Positions 26,802 through 36,667 are shown, numbered from the stretch's first letter. The stretch: 64,000 bases of DNA from Niastella caeni (GCF_004834005.1 NZ_STFF01000001.1:495347-559346); one strand, 5' to 3'. A program made the numbers and translations. Notes: generated from the sequence alone by a model not told the origin.

Positions 26802-27758
26802 TTAAGCGTTAGGCGTGTTACTTTGTTCATCAGCAGGTGGCGCAGGCACTGGTTCATAAACCAACGTTTCATCCTGTTTTTTCTTCTTAAAGAATTTTAT
26901 AAGACCAGCAATCAATGCTCCAATTCCCAAAATAATAACCTTCAGAAATTTACCAAGAAAAGCAAAGGCGCCAACCTTGGCCAAAACCTTACCGGCAACC
27001 AGTGCGCCAATTCCCCAGGCAGCCACTTTATCAATTTTCGGATCAAAATCTGAATACTTGTTTCCGTCTGTAAATTCGGCGATGTGCAATACTTTATTGA
27101 TATCCTTTTTTACCATCTCCAGTTCGCTCATGCTGGCCACGGCATTCATAGAAAGAATTCCTTTACGGCCCAGGATGCGAATGTCGTAGTTCAATGTTTG
27201 ATGATCTTCAGTACCAAATTGTATGCGCTTCGCCCAGTGCAATACTTTATTCGTTTTATCATAGAACGGCTTCTGTGCCCAACCCACAATATGAATGGAA
27301 GGATAGCCTTGTTTTAAGCGCTCGGCATTGGCGTCTTTTTCTTCCTTTTGCATTTCCGTCAACATCTCATCGTAATTGATCTTATCAGCATCCTCATCTT
27401 TCACATACCCCATCGGGTTATACTTGATGATGAATGCGTATGAGCTGTCGGCATATGGACCGCCTGCTTCGGGGAACAACATCCCCATGATATTCTCCTG
27501 AGGTGGGTTACCCCACAGATCCGTCAGAACAAAATTACTTTGTTCGGCATTCAGGTATTTGAATCCCTGCGGCACGTTCAATTGAGCAATACCATTGGAA
27601 AATTTTACTACGCCGGTCTGGTACTTCATGGCCTTGTTTACCGAGTCCATCATTTTAATCTGCTGAACCAGTTGGGCTGTCAGGGAATCTTCATCGTTTG
27701 CACGAACCATTCCACCTGTCACCAGGAGGGCGATAAATAGGAAAAATGCTTTTTGCAT
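26802..27758 (-). CDS. DUF2167 family membrane protein
   Basis: A 318-residue protein with signal peptide (residues about 1-20), an extracytoplasmic domain containing LPQGFKYL-like LNVPQGFKYLNAEQSNFVLTDLWGNPP and GWAQKPFYDKTNKVLHWAKRI, and two C-terminal helices (about 240-290) followed by a basic KFFKKKKQ stretch and a Pro/Ala-rich cytoplasmic tail. The pattern fits DUF2167, whose function is unknown. The ATG at 27758 fits the signal peptide. A clear purine-rich ribosome site (GGAGGAAAGG) and a 19-bp palindrome lie upstream, suggesting controlled expression. Confidence 0.88.
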   Translation of the reverse strand: MQKAFFLFIALLVTGGMVRANDEDSLTAQLVQQIKMMDSVNKAMKYQTGVVKFSNGIAQLNVPQGFKYLNAEQSNFVLTDLWGNPPQENIMGMLFPEAGGPYADSSYAFIIKYNPMGYVKDEDADKINYDEMLTEMQKEEKDANAERLKQGYPSIHIVGWAQKPFYDKTNKVLHWAKRIQFGTEDHQTLNYDIRILGRKGILSMNAVASMSELEMVKKDINKVLHIAEFTDGNKYSDFDPKIDKVAAWGIGALVAGKVLAKVGAFAFLGKFLKVIILGIGALIAGLIKFFKKKKQDETLVYEPVPAPPADEQSNTPNA

Positions 27759-27810
27759 AGTAGGGTTGGCTTTAGTATTGCACAAAAAAGCACCTTTCCT
27801 CCATAAATGG

Positions 27811-27829
27811 AAATGTTATTATAACATTT
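27811..27829. promoter_or_regulatory. 19-bp perfect AT palindrome, candidate operator
   Basis: AAATGTTAT T ATAACATTT is a perfect inverted repeat around one central base, 53 nt upstream of the DUF2167 start. The site resembles a dimeric repressor operator more than a terminator, because no plus-strand transcript should reach it after the terminator at 26744. The regulator is not identifiable. Confidence 0.45.
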
Positions 27830-27888
27830 TTTTCAACCATTTTTCGACTTGTATACTAATGAAAGCGAAATGGTTATAAATGATGGAA

Positions 27889-29190
27889 TTAATACCTGTC
27901 AAGCAAGGTAGCCTTCAAAGCGTCATAATCGGGGGCTATAAGACTGCTTTGCTTTGCTAATTTAAGCTGTTCTTTTATAGCATCAGGTACAGGAACGGTT
28001 TCGCCAATAACCGGTTCCACCACATCATAAAATTTCACCGGGTGGGCCGTTTCAAGGAACATGCCCTTTGCGTTGGTGTGTTGCCGTAAATAGCGCTCCA
28101 GGGCCAGGTAGCCTACTGCTCCATGTGGATCGGGCAGGTAATTGTATTGTTGGTATACTTCTTTCAACACCGACCTTGTTTCATCATCGGAAATGCTGTA
28201 CCCCGTTAATACGTTCCTCAAATCGCCCAGTTTGTGATGGAACAATTCCAGTATCCTCACAAAATTGCTGGGATTACCCACGTCCATTGCATTGGAAATA
28301 GTGGCGATCGCCTTTTTTGGTTGGTACTCACCACTAGCCAAAAACGAAGGCACAACTGCATTTGCATTGCAGGCTGCAATAAAATGCTTTACCGGCAAAC
28401 CGGAAATATGCGCCAGCAATCCGGCACAGATATTTCCAAAGTTGCCGCTGGGCACTGAGATTACCGGCGGATTCTTTTTATCGGCCCATTGCTTCCAGGC
28501 TAAAACATAATAGAATTGCTGGGGCAGCCAACGGGCTACATTGATTGAATTGGCCGATGTCAGGAAGATCTTTTTGGTCAGTTCTTCATCCACAAACGCC
28601 TGCTTCACCATTTGCTGGCAATCATCAAAAGTTCCGGTCACTTCCAGCGCGTGAATATTTTTTCCTAAAGTGGTCAACTGCTTTTCCTGTACCGAACTCA
28701 CTTTACCTGATGGATACAGAATAACCACTTCTACCCCGGGAACATCATAAAAACCATGCGCTACGGCGCCGCCGGTATCGCCGGAAGTAGCTACCAGCAC
28801 AACTACTTTCTCCCTGCGTTCCTTTGCAAAATAGCCCAGACAGCGGCTCATAAAGCGGGCGCCTACATCTTTAAACGCCAGGGTAGGTCCATGAAAAAGC
28901 TCCAGTGAGAAAATGTGCTCATTCACGGGCACCAGGGGTATGCTAAAGTTGATGGTTTCTTTTACGATATTCCGTAAAGCATCATCCGGTATGGTTCCGG
29001 CAACATATGGTTGTATGAGGCGAAAGGCTATTTCTTCGTTACTGTACTGCTCAATGTTATCGAAAAAAGCCTGCTCATGTACTGGAATAGTATGCGGGAA
29101 ATACAACCCCTTATCAGGCGCTTGTCCTTTTATGGTAGCTTCCTTAAAATCTACATCGGGGGATTGTTTATTTAAACTATAATATTTCAT
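27889..29190 (-). CDS. thrC: Threonine synthase
   Basis: A 433-residue PLP enzyme converting O-phosphohomoserine to threonine. PLP lysine is in FHGPTLAFKDVGARF; other family blocks are VATSGDTGGAVAHGFYDVPGVEVVILYPSG-like segments, NSINVARWLPQQFYY and ISVPSGNFGNICAGLLA. The start ATG at 29190 begins MKYYSLNKQSP as in other members; the open frame upstream passes through a 7-bp repeat. It is the last gene of the thrABC unit, in order thrA-thrB-thrC. Confidence 0.96.
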   Translation of the reverse strand: MKYYSLNKQSPDVDFKEATIKGQAPDKGLYFPHTIPVHEQAFFDNIEQYSNEEIAFRLIQPYVAGTIPDDALRNIVKETINFSIPLVPVNEHIFSLELFHGPTLAFKDVGARFMSRCLGYFAKERREKVVVLVATSGDTGGAVAHGFYDVPGVEVVILYPSGKVSSVQEKQLTTLGKNIHALEVTGTFDDCQQMVKQAFVDEELTKKIFLTSANSINVARWLPQQFYYVLAWKQWADKKNPPVISVPSGNFGNICAGLLAHISGLPVKHFIAACNANAVVPSFLASGEYQPKKAIATISNAMDVGNPSNFVRILELFHHKLGDLRNVLTGYSISDDETRSVLKEVYQQYNYLPDPHGAVGYLALERYLRQHTNAKGMFLETAHPVKFYDVVEPVIGETVPVPDAIKEQLKLAKQSSLIAPDYDALKATLLDRY

Positions 29191-29195
29191 AAATC

Positions 29196-29223
29196 GTGAA
29201 TGGTCAATGGTCAATGGTGAGTG
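29196..29223. repeat. Four-unit 7-bp-period repeat in the thrB-thrC gap
   Basis: Four heptamers of pattern GTNANTG (GTGAATG, two GTCAATG, GTGAGTG), ending 5 nt from the thrC start. The rest of the gap holds a direct repeat TTTGCCGTTTCAC (around 29279 and 29314) flanking a small CCCGAC hairpin. Confidence 0.75.
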
Positions 29224-29327
29224 GGCTTTCGCCAGTTCAGCCATCTGCCATTACTTTTTACATCAAAAAATTTCAGGTTTGCCGTTTCACAGCCAGCCCC
29301 GACTTGTTGGGATTTGCCGTTTCACGA

Positions 29328-30281
29328 CTATTGTACATCAACTACTTTAGCTCCGCTGTAATTGATCATAGTAACATAGGTTTTAAACTCTATTCCCAGC
29401 CTTGTATAAACGTCTATCATTACCTCTTCAACTCCCTTGGCCACGTATTCTTCTTTACTAAGCATAAAAATAGAAGGGCCAGAACCGGAGATACCGCCAC
29501 CTAATGCACCGGCATCTTTGCTCTTCTTTTTCACATCATCAAAACCGGGTATCAGGATGCTTCGCACAGGTTCAATGATCACATCTTCCAGCGAGCGGCC
29601 GATCAATCCATAATCGTTCTTCATAAAGCCTGCTACCAAACCGGCTATATTACCCCATTGCTTGATCGCAGCTTTCAATTGTACCTCTTTGCGCAGGATC
29701 TGCCGGGCATCGGATGTGCGCACTTCAATCTGGGGATGCACTACTGTTACATACAATGGCGGCGCTGTTAACTGCACAATATCCAGAGGGAAAATAGACC
29801 GGATAAGCGTAATGCCGCCGTAGATACAGGGTGCTATATTGTCGGCATGCTTTACACCAGACGCTACTTTTTCGCCATTCATGGCAAAACGCACCAGGTC
29901 TTCTTTTGAGAACGGGTTACCCAGCAAATGATTGGCAGCCACTACAGCGCCGGCCGAACTGGCCGCACTGGACCCCAGGCCACTACCGGGTTTTATGCGT
30001 TTATCGATGAATACTTCAAAGCCCACTTTCTCTTTCCATTCATCCATTAAAGCCAGCAGGGAGGCGCCGGCCACGTTTTTCTCCGGTTCTACCGGTAATT
30101 GATAACCGTCTGCATGCTGTATTACAATGCCTGGTTCTTCGCGTAACCGAACGGTCATTACATCCTGAGGTTGCTGCAACGCCATTCCCAATACATCAAA
30201 TCCGCAAACCAAATTAGCCACTGTTGCCGGTGCAAAAACCTGAACGCCCTTGCCCCCGGGGGTGTTTACATCATTTGCCAT
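29328..30281 (-). CDS. thrB: Homoserine kinase
   Basis: A 317-residue GHMP kinase that phosphorylates homoserine. The N-terminal block VFAPATVANLVCGFDVLGMAL and the ATP loop PGSGLGSSAASSAGAV are diagnostic; the C-terminal GGGISGSGPSIFMLS is GHMP motif 3. Located between thrA (111 bp upstream) and thrC on the same strand, as in other Bacteroidetes thr clusters. Control is through the Thr-rich leader before thrA. Confidence 0.96.
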   Translation of the reverse strand: MANDVNTPGGKGVQVFAPATVANLVCGFDVLGMALQQPQDVMTVRLREEPGIVIQHADGYQLPVEPEKNVAGASLLALMDEWKEKVGFEVFIDKRIKPGSGLGSSAASSAGAVVAANHLLGNPFSKEDLVRFAMNGEKVASGVKHADNIAPCIYGGITLIRSIFPLDIVQLTAPPLYVTVVHPQIEVRTSDARQILRKEVQLKAAIKQWGNIAGLVAGFMKNDYGLIGRSLEDVIIEPVRSILIPGFDDVKKKSKDAGALGGGISGSGPSIFMLSKEEYVAKGVEEVMIDVYTRLGIEFKTYVTMINYSGAKVVDVQ

Positions 30282-30392
30282 TTAAATTCTTTTGACTTGT
30301 TTGAACCATATAACCTTTCTGTATTCTGGTTGAGCTTTCCCCCATCCAGTTGCCCCAAACTTCGCGAACCTCATTATCACATTATCTCATTA

Positions 30393-32843
30393 TTAGTGTG
30401 CCGCGCGAATAATATCCGCAAACACGCCCGAAGCTGTTACTTCAGCACCAGCGCCGGCTCCTTTAACAACCAATGGTTGATCGGGATAGCGGTTGGTATA
30501 GAACAACACCACGTTGTCTTTACCATACAGGTGATAAAAATCAGACTGCGAATCCACATGCTGCAATCCTACAGCTGCTTTGCCACCTTCAAACTTTGCA
30601 ACAAATTTCAGTTTCTTTCCTGACTCAGCCGCTTTCTGGTAAATTTCTTTAAAATGCTTTTCCTGCTTCTCCATTTCTTTATAAAAATCATCCACACTGC
30701 CTACCATACACGAAGCCGGCATAAAGGTATTATTAGTGATATCTTCCATATCCAGTCGCTCACCGGCTTCCCGCGCCAGGATCATGATCTTACGCATTAC
30801 ATCGGTACCGCTCAGGTCTAACCGGGGATCTGGTTCAGTATAGCCTTCATCCTGGGCCTGCTTCACCACCTGGGCAAAGCTCCGGGTGCCATCGTAATTA
30901 TTGAATACAAAATTCAGGGTGCCACTAAGCACGGCTTCAATGCGGGTAACCACATCACCACTGCGCATCAGGTCATTTAAAGTGCCAATAACCGGTAAGC
31001 CTGCGCCCACGTTGGTTTCAAACAGGAAGAAGGCGTTATATTCACGGGCCAGGTCTTTCAATTTTTTATAATATGCAAAGGCGGAAGAACAGGCCACTTT
31101 ATTACAGGCTACCACCGAAATGCTCTTTGCAAGCAGTTGGTCATACACCTGTGCTACCAATTCGTTGGCAGTAACATCTACAAAAACCGAATTACGCAGG
31201 TTTTTTGAACGAATGGTTTCAACAAAATTTCCCAGGTCCATGGTCTCCCCTTTTTGCAGGTGGTCGCGCCAGTTATCCAGGTCAATGCCTTCATCGCTGA
31301 AAACCATTTTCTTGCTGTTGGCCATACCTACTATGCGTACCTGCAGTCGCATATTTTGTTGCAAATACTGTTGCTGCTGTTTTAACTGGGCCAGCAACTT
31401 GCCGCCCACATTGCCGGTACCGGCAACAAATAAGTTGATCTGTTTATAGGTAGTTTCAAAGAAGTCTTCGTGTAATACGTTAATAGCTTTTTTAACATCA
31501 GTTGCTGCGATCACGGCTGAAATATTTCTTTCTGAAGAACCTTGTGCAATAGCGCGTACATTCACCCCGTTGCGCCCGATAGCGCCAAACATTTTACCGC
31601 TGATGCCGGGGTGGCTTTTCATGTTATCACCCACCAGGGCAACAATGGCCAATCCTTTTTCTATTCGCAATGGCTCAACGCGACCTGTTTCTATTTCGTG
31701 GGCGAATGTTTTGTCAACAGCCAGCTTGGCCTTTTCGGCAAGGGCTTCATCAATACCCACACAAATGGAATGTTCTGAAGAGCCCTGAGTGATCAGGATC
31801 ACATTTATGAAATCGTTGGCCAGCGATTCAAATAACCGGCGTGAAAAACCCGGGATGCCAACCATACCGCTTCCTTCCAGGCTGAGCAAAGCAATTTTAC
31901 TGATGCTGGAAATACCACGGATGTTATTGCCATTTTTATGTACATCGTTCTCGATAAGGGTACCATGATCTTCAGGAGCAAATGTATTTTTGATCCATAC
32001 CGGAATATTCTTGCTCATTACCGGTTGAATGGTAGGCGGGTAAATTACCTTGGCGCCAAAGTGCGATAATTCCATAGCTTCCTGGTAGGAAATGTGAGGT
32101 AATATCCTGGCGTTGGGCACCAGCCGCGGATCTGCCGTCATCATGCCACTCACATCGGTCCATATTTCCAATGATTGCGCACTTACTGCACCGGCAATGA
32201 TAGCAGCAGTATAATCACTACCACCTCTGCCTAAAGTAGTGGTATTGCCTTTGTCATCAGCGGCTACAAAACCTGGCACTATAAATAATTTGGCAGCGGC
32301 GGCCGAAAAGAAATCGTTACAGAGGGAATTGGTAAGGGAGAAGTCTACCGAAGCACTTCCATAATGCGAATCGGTACGAATCAGTTCACGAGAGTCGACC
32401 CAGATATTTTCAATGCCCAGGGCATTTAAACGGGCGGCAATAATTTTAGAGGAAAGCAATTCGCCGAAACTTACAATTCGGTCTTTGGTGCGGGCGCTTA
32501 GTTCACCCAATAAGAACACGCCGTTGCAAATATCTTCAATTTCATTACAGCGTTGTTTTACCCAGCTTAGTACACTGCTTTGCTGGGTTACTGGTATCAG
32601 CGCTTTTACGGCTTCCAGATGGCGCTGCTCAACCTTCTGCAACAGCTCTTTATAGCTTTCATCGCCGGCTGCTGCCAATCCGCCGCTTTGCAATAATACA
32701 TCTGTTACTCCGCCTAAAGCCGATACTACAACAATCGTTTTACTTTGTGGCATGCGTACTAAAGCCTGTTGAACAATGCTGCTGACCTTATTCATATTCT
32801 CGGCATTTGCTACAGAAGTACCGCCGAACTTTAAAACCTGCAT
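30393..32843 (-). CDS. thrA: Bifunctional aspartokinase / homoserine dehydrogenase
   Basis: An 816-residue fusion. Aspartokinase domain residues 1 to about 290 (VLKFGGTSVANAENM, then GRGGSDYTAAIIAGA), a regulatory ACT region about 305-460 (SLEGSGMVGIPGFSRRLFESLA, VGDNMKSHPGISGKMFGAIGRNGVN), and homoserine dehydrogenase about 465-816 (FVAGTGNVGGKLLAQL, VLSGTLNFVFNNYDG). It performs the first and third steps from aspartate to threonine and is likely inhibited by threonine through the ACT domains. It is first in thrABC and is preceded by a leader peptide rich in Thr. Confidence 0.97.
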   Translation of the reverse strand: MQVLKFGGTSVANAENMNKVSSIVQQALVRMPQSKTIVVVSALGGVTDVLLQSGGLAAAGDESYKELLQKVEQRHLEAVKALIPVTQQSSVLSWVKQRCNEIEDICNGVFLLGELSARTKDRIVSFGELLSSKIIAARLNALGIENIWVDSRELIRTDSHYGSASVDFSLTNSLCNDFFSAAAAKLFIVPGFVAADDKGNTTTLGRGGSDYTAAIIAGAVSAQSLEIWTDVSGMMTADPRLVPNARILPHISYQEAMELSHFGAKVIYPPTIQPVMSKNIPVWIKNTFAPEDHGTLIENDVHKNGNNIRGISSISKIALLSLEGSGMVGIPGFSRRLFESLANDFINVILITQGSSEHSICVGIDEALAEKAKLAVDKTFAHEIETGRVEPLRIEKGLAIVALVGDNMKSHPGISGKMFGAIGRNGVNVRAIAQGSSERNISAVIAATDVKKAINVLHEDFFETTYKQINLFVAGTGNVGGKLLAQLKQQQQYLQQNMRLQVRIVGMANSKKMVFSDEGIDLDNWRDHLQKGETMDLGNFVETIRSKNLRNSVFVDVTANELVAQVYDQLLAKSISVVACNKVACSSAFAYYKKLKDLAREYNAFFLFETNVGAGLPVIGTLNDLMRSGDVVTRIEAVLSGTLNFVFNNYDGTRSFAQVVKQAQDEGYTEPDPRLDLSGTDVMRKIMILAREAGERLDMEDITNNTFMPASCMVGSVDDFYKEMEKQEKHFKEIYQKAAESGKKLKFVAKFEGGKAAVGLQHVDSQSDFYHLYGKDNVVLFYTNRYPDQPLVVKGAGAGAEVTASGVFADIIRAAH

Positions 32844-32968
32844 AACCTGAAATTAAATGATTTGAAATTAGTTGTATAGCCTGATATGTTATTTTGATCT
32901 TACTTTTCTCTTCCTGAGAGAACAAGGTAGGCAAAAACCCCAATTGGTAATATGGAAATGTACAACCC

Positions 32969-33052
32969 TTAACGGGTTGTTGTAATAGTGGTAGTCGTAG
33001 CTGTGGAAGCTACCGTGCTGGAGGAAAGAATTATATGTTGAAAAAGTACCAC
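32969..33052 (-). CDS. thrL: Threonine attenuator leader peptide
   Basis: A 27-residue frame from a GTG at 33052 to a TAA at 32969. The last 15 residues hold nine Thr and one Ile, ending TTTTITTTR, which closely resembles the logic of enterobacterial thrL. A hairpin ACAACCC/GGGTTGT straddles the stop codon (about 32963-32981). No ATG is in frame; the GTG is the only plausible start after the promoter, and stops close the frame upstream. A classical terminator before thrA (start 32843) was not found, so the downstream mechanism could be Rho or structure based. Confidence 0.75.
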   Translation of the reverse strand: MVLFQHIILSSSTVASTATTTTITTTR

Positions 33053-33069
33053 TGTTTGAATTATATAAC

Positions 33070-33077
33070 CAAAGATA
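33070..33077 (-). promoter_or_regulatory. -7 promoter element for thrL-thrABC
   Basis: TATCTTTG on the minus strand matches TAnnTTTG exactly. It is 18 nt before the leader GTG, giving a start site close to 33063. A -33 TTTG is not obvious at the right distance. Confidence 0.6.
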
Positions 33078-33262
33078 ACACGAAAAGTCTATAACATTTG
33101 TTAGTTTTTCATTTTTTTTGCCCGGCACCATTTTTACACCATGTCTGTAACCCAGTAGCAACAAGGGTTTTGCGCCTTAATTGAAAACAAATCGGCTGAA
33201 CGTATTTATATTTAATTTTTTCAACGTACTTTCATTGCCCGATTTTCTGTTGCTGCTTGCTA

Positions 33263-33270
33263 TATTTTTG
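33263..33270 (+). promoter_or_regulatory. -7 promoter element for ppc
   Basis: TATTTTTG matches TAnnTTTG, 28 nt before the ppc ATG. The nearest upstream TTG (33235-33237) is 25 nt away, slightly long for the consensus spacer. Confidence 0.55.
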
Positions 33271-33297
33271 CATTAATGCCATAAATTGAAAATACAC

Positions 33298-35877
33298 ATG
33301 GACCACCAGTCATCAAGAGGACTGCAGCAATTTAAAAATTACGTAGGCATAAAATTTCAGCTCTACAATAGCCTGTTTACCTCTCTCCCATTTCATCGTA
33401 TCGAAAAAACCGGTATTCTGCTTTCGCTATTATTAAATAATTGTGAAGAAGGCTACAAGAAGAAGCAGAGCCCTGTTCAGATCATTGATGAATTTTTTGA
33501 AAAGCATACTTCCTACACCAGGGAGCAGGATAAGCTCGACCTGTTGTTCCGCTTTATTCAATACGTTGAACGGCAGGTAGTTTTGTTCGACGCCCTGGAA
33601 GACGCCTCTTTTAAAGAGATCAACGACCTGAATGGCATCGGTACGCTTAAATACCTGGCCACCGACGTTATACAGGAAGGCAAACAGGAAGAACTGGCTA
33701 AAAAGCTGGAAGACTTCTCCATTCGCCTGGTGTTAACCGCTCACCCTACCCAGTTCTACCCCGGACCTGTATTAGGTATTATTCATGATCTGTCGAAAGC
33801 ACTGGCAGAAAATAATACCAACCAGATAAATATGTACCTGCAGCAGTTGGGTAAAACGCCTTTCTTCAAGAAGCAAAAACCCACACCATACGACGAGGCT
33901 ATCAGCCTTATCTGGTACCTGGAAAATGTATTTTACAATGCAGCGGGCCGCATCCTTACCTTTTTGAACAACCAGTTCCCGCAAATGATACCAGATACCA
34001 ATCCGGTGATCACTATGGGCTTCTGGCCTGGCGGCGACCGCGATGGTAATCCCAATGTTACAGTTGATACCACACTGAAAGTAGCCGATGCCCTGCGCGG
34101 CAGCATTATAAAATGTTATTACCTCGAAGTTCGCCGGTTAAAACGCCGCCTTACTTTCAAAGGGGTTGATACCATTCTGGCCGATCTTGAAAAACAGTTG
34201 TACGAAAACATCTTCATCCCCGGCCAACGGACCATCTTAAGCAAACAGGGCATCCTGGATGCTTTACAGAAAATAAGAGAGATCCTGATCTACCAGCACA
34301 ATGGACTATTCCAACACCTGGTTGACAGCCTTATCAATAAAGTACATGTTTTTGGTTTGCATTTTGCCTCGCTCGATGTTCGGCAGGATAGCAGCGTGCA
34401 CAACAAAGTACTGGAAGCAATAGCTGAAAAATCAGATATCCTTCCCCGTAACTATGCTGAATTATCTGCGGAAGAAAAGAAGAAGTTGTTATCAAATGCA
34501 AGCGGTGATATTGGTGGACATGTATTTGAAGACAGTCTTGAAAAAGACACCCTGCTTACCATTAAAGCCATTAAGGAAATACAACAGTATAATGGCGTTG
34601 AAGGTTGCAGCCGGTATATCATCAGTCAGTGCAACAGCGCTTTGAACCTGCTGGAAGTATATGGCTTGTTTAAACTGAGCGGCTGGAAAAATAATGACCT
34701 GAGCATTGACATTGTGCCTTTGTTCGAAACCATCGACGATCTGCAGGAAGCGGCCGATATAATGCAGGAGCTGTATACAAATGAAACCTATCGTAAACAC
34801 CTGCAAAAACGCAGCAACCGCCAAACCATCATGCTTGGTTTTTCTGATGGCACTAAAGATGGTGGCTACCTGATGGCCAACTGGAGCATTTATAAAGCCA
34901 AAGAAAAGCTCACCAGCATTTCGGCTAAATATGGCATCGATGTGGTGTTTTTCGATGGTCGTGGCGGTCCACCGGCACGTGGCGGTGGTAAAACGCATAA
35001 GTTCTATGCTTCTATGGGTCGCAATATCTCCAATAAAGAAATACAGTTAACCATCCAGGGACAAACTGTTAGTTCCAACTTCGGCACCATCGATTCTGCT
35101 CAATTCAATATTGAACAGTTATTGAATGCCGGTATTTCGAACGATGTGTTTGCCGATAAAGACAAAACACTTACCAAAGAAGAAGAAGAAATTGTAGGCG
35201 AACTGGCCGTTGAAGGATTGAAGGCCTACAATGAATTAAAAAATAATCCCGACTTTTTAAATTACCTGGCGCATGTTAGTCCGCTGAAATTTTACAGCGA
35301 AACCAATATCGGCAGCCGGCCGGCCAAACGTGGCTCCTCATCGAAGCTGTCGTTAAAAGACCTGCGGGCCATTCCTTTTGTAGGCGCCTGGAGCCAGTTA
35401 AAACAAAACGTAACCGGTTATTATGGCGTAGGCACTGCCCTGCAGGCGTTGGAGAAAAAAGGCAAACTGAACGATATCAAGAAGGTGTACCGTCATTCGC
35501 TTTTCTTCAAAACGCTGATCGATAACTGCGAAATGGCTATGAAAAAATGTTTCTTCCCGTTAACGGAGTACCTGTCACAGGATCCCCGCTACGGTGAGAT
35601 CTGGAACATGATCTACAAAGAATACGAACTAACACAACGGTATATTTTCCTTATATCGGGCAAGAACGAATTGATGGCTGATTACCCGGTTGAACAGTTA
35701 TCGGTAACCATGCGCGAGCGGATCGTATTACCGCTTACGACCATTCAGCAATTTGCGATAGCGCGTATTCGCCTAATGGAGGAACAAATGGCGCAAACGC
35801 AGCATAAAGAGATCTTCGAGAAGCTGGTGATCCGCAGTTCATTTGGGATTATTAATGCGGGAAGAAATTCGGCTTAG
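33298..35877 (+). CDS. ppc: Phosphoenolpyruvate carboxylase
   Basis: An 859-residue enzyme that carboxylates PEP to oxaloacetate, the precursor of the aspartate family made by the neighbouring thr and met genes. Catalytic His is in LTAHPTQFYPG; the second signature is GGDRDGNPNV with an Arg following, and the mobile loop is FFDGRGGPPARGGGKTHKFYASM. The C-terminus ends ...FGIINAGRNSA rather than the usual NTG-type ending. Length fits. The ATG at 33298 is used; an upstream TTG at 33286 is in frame. Divergent from thrABC. Confidence 0.96.
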   Translation: MDHQSSRGLQQFKNYVGIKFQLYNSLFTSLPFHRIEKTGILLSLLLNNCEEGYKKKQSPVQIIDEFFEKHTSYTREQDKLDLLFRFIQYVERQVVLFDALEDASFKEINDLNGIGTLKYLATDVIQEGKQEELAKKLEDFSIRLVLTAHPTQFYPGPVLGIIHDLSKALAENNTNQINMYLQQLGKTPFFKKQKPTPYDEAISLIWYLENVFYNAAGRILTFLNNQFPQMIPDTNPVITMGFWPGGDRDGNPNVTVDTTLKVADALRGSIIKCYYLEVRRLKRRLTFKGVDTILADLEKQLYENIFIPGQRTILSKQGILDALQKIREILIYQHNGLFQHLVDSLINKVHVFGLHFASLDVRQDSSVHNKVLEAIAEKSDILPRNYAELSAEEKKKLLSNASGDIGGHVFEDSLEKDTLLTIKAIKEIQQYNGVEGCSRYIISQCNSALNLLEVYGLFKLSGWKNNDLSIDIVPLFETIDDLQEAADIMQELYTNETYRKHLQKRSNRQTIMLGFSDGTKDGGYLMANWSIYKAKEKLTSISAKYGIDVVFFDGRGGPPARGGGKTHKFYASMGRNISNKEIQLTIQGQTVSSNFGTIDSAQFNIEQLLNAGISNDVFADKDKTLTKEEEEIVGELAVEGLKAYNELKNNPDFLNYLAHVSPLKFYSETNIGSRPAKRGSSSKLSLKDLRAIPFVGAWSQLKQNVTGYYGVGTALQALEKKGKLNDIKKVYRHSLFFKTLIDNCEMAMKKCFFPLTEYLSQDPRYGEIWNMIYKEYELTQRYIFLISGKNELMADYPVEQLSVTMRERIVLPLTTIQQFAIARIRLMEEQMAQTQHKEIFEKLVIRSSFGIINAGRNSA

Positions 35878-35904
35878 TGAGTGGTGAGTAGTGAGAAGTA
35901 AGTG
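35877..35904. repeat. Four-unit 7-bp-period repeat overlapping the ppc stop codon
   Basis: Heptamers GTGAGTG, GTGAGTA, GTGAGAA and GTAAGTG in register; the first base is the G of the ppc TAG stop. Sequence family differs from the GCNTTNN type but the period is the same. Confidence 0.75.
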
Positions 35905-36035
35905 GGGCTCGCGAATTTTCAGAATTCTTTATTTTCGTGAGCTTCACATCATTTATCGCTCACTGTTCAAGAAAACGGGTAACCACATTTATGAGGTAAA
36001 AATTAAGCGGCTCCATTCACTATTCACCAAAAACA

Positions 36036-36064
36036 AACGCACCCGGCGAAACGGATGCGTTTTC
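36036..36064 (+). terminator. Terminator of ppc
   Basis: Stem AACGCA-CCCG/CGG-ATGCGTT with a short T tract, 159 bp past the stop. Confidence 0.7.
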
Positions 36065-36635
36065 TGATAACTAAAACAACGGTAATGAAAAAAAGCATTA
36101 AATACTATTTCATTAAATTACCGCACAACGTTTAGTTAGTTTTGGTCATAATTGAAATATAAAACACTACAGCTTATAAATTTGTTTGGCTATCGGCAAA
36201 CAATATCCGCAAATCAATGACACACGTTTTTCTCACCCTATTGTATCCTTTGCAGGACCGTTTTTAAATATGACCAGCTAAAAAATTTCTTCTTTCTTTT
36301 TAAACAATGGTTTACCCTACATCAACACAGCAATAGCGCCAACACCAATAAGGGAAGGATGCTGCCAGAACGAATGTAAGACCGATTATATGGCAGGTAA
36401 AAAGGAAGGCCCCCATCTCTCCATAACCACTTATTTAAAACATTAAATAAAATACTATATATCCAAAACCTTCAATTACCACATCATACATCGTACCATT
36501 TCACAAAAATCTATACTTATAATAGTCAAAAATACCAATTTTTAGCCGCATCAGGCAAATTACACGTCACATAAAACAAAATATAATGTAAATATTTTAT
36601 TGGTTGTACCGCCGTTTCATCGCTCCACATTCAAT
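36065..36635. other. AT-rich gene-free region
   Basis: About 570 bp without a coding frame. A short inverted repeat TAATGAAA/TTTCATTA lies near 36084-36114. Nothing else was recognised; neither promoter pairs nor tRNA-like folds were found. Confidence 0.4.
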
Positions 36636-36667
36636 AAAAAAAGGATATTTCCTGGCAGGAAATATCC
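36636..36667 (-). terminator. Second terminator downstream of the porin gene
   Basis: Perfect 10-bp stem GGATATTTCC/GGAAATATCC with loop TGGCA and seven T on the minus strand (36642-36636). It backs up the terminator at 36745. Confidence 0.8.

Noticed and set aside
32844..32968. Classical thr attenuator terminator
   Set aside because: Only short imperfect stems (CCAATTGG, TTCTC/GAGAA) without a following T tract were found.
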